Source: Pseudomonadota bacterium (GTDB lineage: Bacteria; Pseudomonadota; Alphaproteobacteria; Acetobacterales; Acetobacteraceae). Taken from it: a DNA stretch of 11,150 nt. The stretch lies in assembly GCA_021845835.1 (NCBI GenBank), contig JAJZVE010000094.1, positions 1 to 11,150 of the forward strand, written 5' to 3'. The first letter of the stretch is position 1, and each line of letters opens with the position of its first letter. This document shows positions 7,449 through 11,150 of this stretch, one piece after another. The notes below the pieces were generated by a model. The model did not search any database. It was not told the origin of the DNA and was given only the letters and a program-made list of their open reading frames with translations. A program made the position numbers and the translations under genes.

Positions 7449-8854
7449 GCGACGAAGCGGGCGATCTCGCCCGCCACCGCCTCGATCAGCGGCGCCCACG
7501 CGCGGGGCGCCGGCTGGCGCAGCAGGCGCAGGCCCGGATACCAGGGGCTGTCGCTGCGCGCCATCAGCCAGCGCCAGTCCGGCGCATAGGGCAGCATCAC
7601 CCAGGCCGGCCGTCCCAGCGCGCCGGCCAGGTGGCCGAGCGAGGTGTCGACGCAGACCAGCAGGTCGATGCTCTCCAGAATCGCCGCGGTATCGTCGAAG
7701 TCCCTGATCTCGGGGTCGAGCACGGTCAGCGGCGCCGGCCCCCGCCATTGCGCCGCCTGCGCCACCGCCGGTCCCTTCTGCAGCGCGATCAGCGCGACAC
7801 CGTCCAGCGCCCCGAACGGGGCCAGCATGTCGAGCGAGATGGTGCGGTTGCGGTCGTTGTTGTGCGTCGGCCGCCCGGCCCAGGCGATGGCGATGCGGCG
7901 CCGCCCCGCCGGCACCAGTTGATCCAGCCGCGCGCGCCACGCCGCCACCGGATCGGGCAGCGGGCGGAAATAGGGGATGTCGGCCGGGATCGACTCGATG
8001 CGCGTGCCGGCCAGCCGCGGCAGGCCGGAGAACGGGCAGTAGGCGACGAAGGGCGGGCATTCGTCCCAGCGTGAGAAATAGCTGGCGCCGGGGAAATGCC
8101 GTTCCAGCAATGGGCGCATTTCCCCGCTGGTGGCGACCGTCACCTCGCGGCAGCGTTCGATCGCCCAGGGGAGAAAGCGGGAAAACATGATGACGTCGCC
8201 GAAGCCCTGGTCGGCGACCAGCAGCAGCCGCTCGCCCGCGCCGAGCGGCCGGCCATCCCATTGCGGCTTGTCGGATTTCGGCATCAGCGGCTGGGCGCCG
8301 GCGATCTGGTAGCGCCACTCGTATTCGTCCCAGCCCTCCTTGAGGTCGCCGACCAGCAGCAGCGTCTGGCCGAGCCGCATATGCGCCTCCGGCAGGTCGG
8401 GCTTCAGCGCGATGGCGCGGCGGGCGGCGCGCATGCTGGCATCGGTCTCCAGCCGCTCATAGCGCAGCATCGCCTCGTTGAAATGCCCGACCGCATCGCT
8501 CGGCGCGAGGCCCTGGGCGCGGCGGATCAGCGCCAGCCCCTCGTCGAGCCGGCCGAGCACGCGATAGACCTCGGCGAGGTTGCAGAGCTGTCGCGGTGCC
8601 GCGGCCCCGGCGGCCAGCCCCTGCTCCATCAACGCCGCCGCGTCCTCGTTGCGGTTGCGCTTGAAGGCGATGTAGCCCTTGAGGTGCAGCGATTCGCCGT
8701 GCCGCGGGCTGGCGGCCAGAATGTGCCCCAGCAGCCGCTCGGCGGCGTCGAAGCGGCTGGCATCGACATATTCGCGCACCACGCCGAGCAGCTCGGCGAT
8801 CGGCACCGGCACGCTGGGCAGGGACGGTGCGGGCAGTTGGGTCGCGGCGCTCAT
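7424..8854 (-). CDS. TPR-containing glycosyltransferase-like protein (GT9/heptosyltransferase-like C-terminus)
   Basis: 476-residue protein with N-terminal tetratricopeptide repeats and a GT-B-like C-terminal half. TPR-like helices span about residues 18-185, for example FDAAERLLGHILAASPRHGE (35-54), NLAEVYRVLGRLDEGLALI (92-110) and AARRAIALKPDLPEAHMRLG (143-162). The join is marked by EGWDEYEWRY (173-182). The C-terminal half shows LLLVADQGFGDVIMFSRFLP (210-229), IAIAWAGRPTHNNDRNRTIS (321-340), and LLVCVDTSLGHLAGALGRPA (398-417), followed by the segment with DWRWL and SPWYPGLRLLRQ (426-447). This architecture is common in alphaproteobacteria and resembles ADP-heptose:LPS heptosyltransferases. 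The sugar donor and acceptor are unknown, and no polysaccharide genes lie nearby. The start ATG at 8854 has no strong Shine-Dalgarno sequence. The TAA stop lies inside the convergent CBS-BON gene (25-nt overlap). No signal peptide or membrane segment is evident. Confidence 0.88.
   Translation of the reverse strand: MSAATQLPAPSLPSVPVPIAELLGVVREYVDASRFDAAERLLGHILAASPRHGESLHLKGYIAFKRNRNEDAAALMEQGLAAGAAAPRQLCNLAEVYRVLGRLDEGLALIRRAQGLAPSDAVGHFNEAMLRYERLETDASMRAARRAIALKPDLPEAHMRLGQTLLLVGDLKEGWDEYEWRYQIAGAQPLMPKSDKPQWDGRPLGAGERLLLVADQGFGDVIMFSRFLPWAIERCREVTVATSGEMRPLLERHFPGASYFSRWDECPPFVAYCPFSGLPRLAGTRIESIPADIPYFRPLPDPVAAWRARLDQLVPAGRRRIAIAWAGRPTHNNDRNRTISLDMLAPFGALDGVALIALQKGPAVAQAAQWRGPAPLTVLDPEIRDFDDTAAILESIDLLVCVDTSLGHLAGALGRPAWVMLPYAPDWRWLMARSDSPWYPGLRLLRQPAPRAWAPLIEAVAGEIARFVAQAPSSSG
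7457..7474 (+). terminator. Possible terminator hairpin after the CBS-BON gene
   Basis: GCGGGCGA-TC-TCGCCCGC is a perfect inverted repeat; a real hairpin would have about seven G/C-rich pairs and a four-base loop. It begins 8 nt after the CBS-BON stop. No T-run follows, so intrinsic termination is doubtful, and the sequence also codes for the C-terminus of the opposite-strand TPR protein, which may be its only reason to exist. Confidence 0.3.
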
Positions 8855-9018
8855 GGGGCGAGGCGGCAGCAGGGCACGGGCGGCGTCCCTTCACGGGTCT
8901 GTGTCCGTGCGTGCTACACGAGATCAGCGGGCGGAACCAGTCTCGCGACGCATGCGGGCGGGTCCGTCCGGGCGGCGGAGCGTCGGTCAGTCCGGCTTAT
9001 CGTTGCGTATAAGGAACA
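8855..9018. other. Intergenic region upstream of the TPR gene
   Basis: These 164 nt form the left third of the 536-nt stretch (8855-9390) without an intact gene. No conserved protein was recognised in any frame. A locally AT-richer patch at about 8996-9021 contains TATAAG (9008-9013, plus strand) and on the minus strand TTAATG and GATAAG about 15 nt apart. It is the most promoter-like spot for the TPR gene, but the matches are poor. Nothing else stands out. Confidence 0.3.
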
Positions 9019-9186
9019 TTAAGGCGGCGGGGCGGGGCGCAAGGCGGTTCGGCCGGCGCCCCGGTGGCGGGAACTGGTCAGGAACACGGCGGGGAACGGC
9101 CCGATGCCGTCCTTCACGTCGGCGAGCAGGAAACTGAGCCAGTCGAGCGGCGCGCGACTGGCCGCCGCCGGGTCGCGGTAGGTCAT
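9019..9186 (-). pseudogene. N-terminal stub of an MFS transporter (55 codons)
   Basis: A 55-codon frame begins with ATG at 9186, preceded by AAGGA with about 6 nt spacing. It contains LDWLSFLLADVKDGIGPFPA (residues 14-33) followed by VFLTSSRH. The pattern of a hydrophobic start with ADVxDGxGPF and a VFLT end is how a group of major facilitator superfamily transporters begins at transmembrane helix 1. After about residue 41 the similarity stops, and the remainder (RGAGRTALRPAPPP) is GC-rich and unlike helix 1-2 loops. No MFS-like continuation was found in the other two frames of the same strand down to 8855. MFS proteins have about 400 residues and 12 helices, so this is read as a truncated remnant. 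The alternative is a short expressed peptide. The family call rests on a short motif recognised from memory. Confidence 0.6.
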
Positions 9187-9390
9187 CGCAGATCCTTCGT
9201 GGTGCCCCGGCGCCGGGCGCCTGCCATGCCGAACGCCGCGTTTTGCCGGCCGGCCATGCGGCCGTGCCGGTCCGCATCGGGGACAGGCGCGTCGGCGTGA
9301 CGGACGGTTGCGTTGCGTGCGCCGCGCCCGTGTGCGAGCGTGCCGACAAATCGCCGGGGCAACCGGTGGCAAGCGGGGAGGACGTGGACG
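9187..9390. promoter_or_regulatory. Upstream region of the ABC uptake operon
   Basis: These 204 nt separate the MFS stub from the divergent solute-binding protein gene and must hold the ABC operon's promoter unless it starts elsewhere. Short GC palindromes occur (CCCGGCGCCGGG at 9206-9217; GCCGGCCGGC at 9245-9254), but at this base composition they carry little weight. No clear -35/-10 pair was found. The strong ribosome-binding site GGGGAGGA (9375-9382) lies 8 nt before the ATG at 9391 and decides that start. Confidence 0.35.
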
Positions 9391-10728
9391 ATGAACAGGC
9401 GGATTTCGCGCCGTCAGGCTCTGCAGGCGACCGCTGGCGCAATGGCGCTGCCGCTCGTGCATATCCGCACGGCCGGCGCCGCCGGCAAGCTCTCGATTGC
9501 CTTCTGGGACCACTGGGTTCCGCAAGGCAACGAGGTGATGCGCAAGCAGGTGCAGACCTGGGCGGACCGCAACAAGGTCGCGGTGCAGGCGGACTTCATC
9601 ACCTCGAACAACAACAAGCTGCTGATGACCAAGGCCGCCGAGGCACAGACGCGCAGCGGCCATGACGTCATCACCTTCCAGACCTGGGAAGTGCTGCAGT
9701 ACGCCGAGCAACTGGAGCCGGCGGACGACGTGATGCAGCGGCTGACCGGAAAATACGGTCCCGCCAACGAAGTCTGCGAATACCTGGGCAAGTTCAAGGG
9801 ACACTGGATGGCGGTGCCGACCAGTTCCGGCACGCAGATCAAGGGACCGTGCGGGCGCATCAGCCTGCTCAGGCAGCTCGCCGGCCTTGATGTGGTTGCC
9901 ATGTACCCGGCCACGCCGGTGCATACGCCGCAAGCCGACACCTGGACCTACGAGACGATGCTGCAGGCGATGGAGCCGTGCCGCAAGGCCGGCCTGCCGT
10001 TCGGCATCGGGCTCGGGCTGACCACGGACTCGACCGATACCGCGGGGGCGCTGTTCGCTGCCTACGGCGCCGAGCTTGTCGATCGCGAAGGCACCGTCAA
10101 GGTCAGGTCGGACGAGGTCCGCCAGGTCCTCGAGTACGGCCGGCGGTTCGTGAAGTTCCTGCCGGCCGACACGATCAGCTACGACGACGCGACCGACAAC
10201 ATCGCCCTCATCGCCGGCAAGAGCGCCATGATCTTCAATCCGCCCTCCGCCTGGGCGGTGGCGAAGCGCGACAATCCGGCGGTCGCGGCGGACTGCTGGA
10301 CCTTCCCGGCCCCGGCAGGTCCGAAGGGACGCTTCGACCCCTACCTGCCGTATTTCTGGGGCGTCTGGTCGTTCAGCAGGAACAAGACGGCCGGCAAGGA
10401 GCTGATCGAATACCTGCTGGAGCGGCCGCAGGTGGAGGAACGGTGCAGCGTGGTCGCGGGCTTCGACCTGCCGCCGTTCGACACCATGCTCGACTTCAAG
10501 GTCTGGGAAGAAGTCGAGCCGCCGAAGGGCACCATCTACAACTATCCGCTGCGGCCCTGGCACAACGCGCGGCCCAGCATCGCCGCGTCCTGGGCGGCGC
10601 CGGAGGTCGCGGTGCAGATCTACAACCGCGGCACGCTGCCCACCATGCTCGCCAAGCTGCTGACCGGCTCGACGATCGAACAGACGATGGCATGGGCGGA
10701 GAGCGAACTGGAGGGGTTCCTGCGCTGA
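9391..10728 (+). CDS. ABC transporter solute-binding protein, carbohydrate type, Tat-exported
   Basis: 445-residue periplasmic binding protein of the extracellular solute-binding family 1 (UgpB/MalE-like), predicted to capture a sugar or related polar solute. The N-terminus carries a probable twin-arginine signal (SRRQALQATAG at 6-16, a hydrophobic stretch, then TAGAAG at 27-32 as the likely cleavage area). The mature part starts KLSIAFWDHWVPQGNEVM; other typical segments are ITSNNNKLLMTKAAEAQ (70-86), HDVITFQTWEVL (91-102), WTYETMLQAM (185-194), and IALIAGKSAMIFNPPSAWAV (271-290). The start at 9391 is set by a strong Shine-Dalgarno sequence and the position of the signal peptide; the frame is open upstream to 9313 but codes for no recognisable sequence. 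The permease gene follows after 43 nt on the same strand, so the two belong to one uptake operon. The substrate cannot be deduced from sequence. Confidence 0.9.
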   Translation: MNRRISRRQALQATAGAMALPLVHIRTAGAAGKLSIAFWDHWVPQGNEVMRKQVQTWADRNKVAVQADFITSNNNKLLMTKAAEAQTRSGHDVITFQTWEVLQYAEQLEPADDVMQRLTGKYGPANEVCEYLGKFKGHWMAVPTSSGTQIKGPCGRISLLRQLAGLDVVAMYPATPVHTPQADTWTYETMLQAMEPCRKAGLPFGIGLGLTTDSTDTAGALFAAYGAELVDREGTVKVRSDEVRQVLEYGRRFVKFLPADTISYDDATDNIALIAGKSAMIFNPPSAWAVAKRDNPAVAADCWTFPAPAGPKGRFDPYLPYFWGVWSFSRNKTAGKELIEYLLERPQVEERCSVVAGFDLPPFDTMLDFKVWEEVEPPKGTIYNYPLRPWHNARPSIAASWAAPEVAVQIYNRGTLPTMLAKLLTGSTIEQTMAWAESELEGFLR

Positions 10729-10771
10729 ACCGCCGCCGCGCCGGACCGTTCCCGGCCTACGGAGATTGCCG

Positions 10772-11150
10772 ATGGCAGACGGTACGCTCGCGCCCGCAGT
10801 GTCCGCGTCCGGCATCGACCGGAAGGGAAAGCATGGGCGCAGCCTGCGGAGATTCGCGCGGCGCCGCTCCGTCATCGCCTTCCTGATGTGCCTGCCGCTG
10901 CTGCTGCTGATTGCCGCGCTGGTGGTCTGGCCGACGCTCTATTCGATCTATCTCAGCATGCTGAACAAGAAGATGACCAGGTTCGTCGGCCTGGGCAATT
11001 TCGCCTTCCTGCTGCATCGCCCGACCTTCCGCATGGTCATCATGCAGAGCGTGATCTTCGCGGTCTCGGCGGTGCTCCTGAAGGCGCTGATCGGCTTCGT
11101 GCTCGCCCACATCATGCACAATATTCCGTCGCGCAACCAGCGCATCTGGC
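10772..11150 (+). CDS. ABC transporter inner-membrane permease, MalF/UgpA type (cut by window end)
   Basis: The first 126 residues of a sugar-type ABC permease, open to the window edge. A basic cytoplasmic N-terminus (RKGKHGRSLRRFARRRS, 17-33) precedes transmembrane helix 1 (about 34-56, VIAFLMCLPLLLLIAALVVW). The family-typical PTLYSIYLSM (54-63) and FVGLGNFAFLL (71-81) follow, then TM2 (about 89-113, VIMQSVIFAVSAVLLKALIG). The EAA loop that contacts the ATPase lies beyond the window. The start has GGAG (10761-10764) 7 nt upstream. It is presumably the partner of the preceding solute-binding protein; a second permease and an ATPase are expected to the right. Confidence 0.87.
   Translation, partial: MADGTLAPAVSASGIDRKGKHGRSLRRFARRRSVIAFLMCLPLLLLIAALVVWPTLYSIYLSMLNKKMTRFVGLGNFAFLLHRPTFRMVIMQSVIFAVSAVLLKALIGFVLAHIMHNIPSRNQRIW

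Noticed and set aside
9003..9021. CtrA-like box (TTAA-N7-TATA) on the minus strand
   Set aside because: The second half differs at two of four core bases from TTAA, so the match is too weak to report as a site.
9206..9254. GC palindromes CCCGGCGCCGGG and GCCGGCCGGC as operators of the ABC operon
   Set aside because: Short all-GC palindromes are frequent by chance in DNA of this composition, and no regulator gene is adjacent to support an operator.
9019..10875. 618-codon open frame on the minus strand as one gene
   Set aside because: Most of it is antisense to the well-supported solute-binding protein. Only the last 55 codons (from 9186) carry meaningful similarity, and these are annotated separately as the MFS stub.

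Overview
The window reads as a chromosomal stretch of a high-GC alphaproteobacterium, most likely in the Rhodospirillales/Acetobacteraceae range. This placement is inferred from GC-rich codon use, the gene families present and the protein flavour; no rRNA or other phylogenetic marker is present. Eleven protein genes are supported. Two run off the window edges, and there is one short gene remnant. No tRNA, rRNA, CRISPR array, insertion sequence or prophage was seen.

Left part (1-5376, minus strand). A compact branched-chain amino-acid catabolism operon is read right to left: MBL-fold metallohydrolase, isobutyryl-CoA dehydrogenase (valine branch), 3-hydroxyisobutyrate dehydrogenase (valine branch), AMP-forming acyl-CoA synthetase, isovaleryl-CoA dehydrogenase (leucine branch, cut by the window start). 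The last four genes overlap by 1-4 nt (TGATG or ATGA junctions), so they are almost certainly co-transcribed and translationally coupled. The MBL hydrolase sits 51 nt upstream and probably heads the operon. The hydratase and the 3-hydroxyisobutyryl-CoA hydrolase needed between the two valine enzymes are not in the window.

Middle part (5456-7448, plus strand). A zinc-finger-less DnaJ-like co-chaperone (CbpA type) is coupled by a 1-nt overlap to its modulator CbpM. A CBS-CBS-BON protein follows, preceded by a possible FNR/FixK-type box and a Shine-Dalgarno sequence embedded in a perfect 12-nt palindrome. This looks like a stress and redox-response group.

Right part (7424-11150). A TPR-glycosyltransferase-like protein (minus strand) overlaps the CBS-BON gene tail to tail by 25 nt. 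Next comes a 536-nt stretch whose only gene-like content is the N-terminal stub of an MFS transporter on the minus strand (9019-9186). The window ends in a carbohydrate-type ABC uptake system on the plus strand: a Tat-exported solute-binding protein and the start of a MalF/UgpA-type permease.

No wholly new system was identified. The items most worth a second look are the MFS stub with an intact ribosome-binding site, the possible oxygen-responsive control of the CBS-BON gene, and the variant-motif MBL hydrolase at the head of a valine/leucine operon that lacks its thioesterase.
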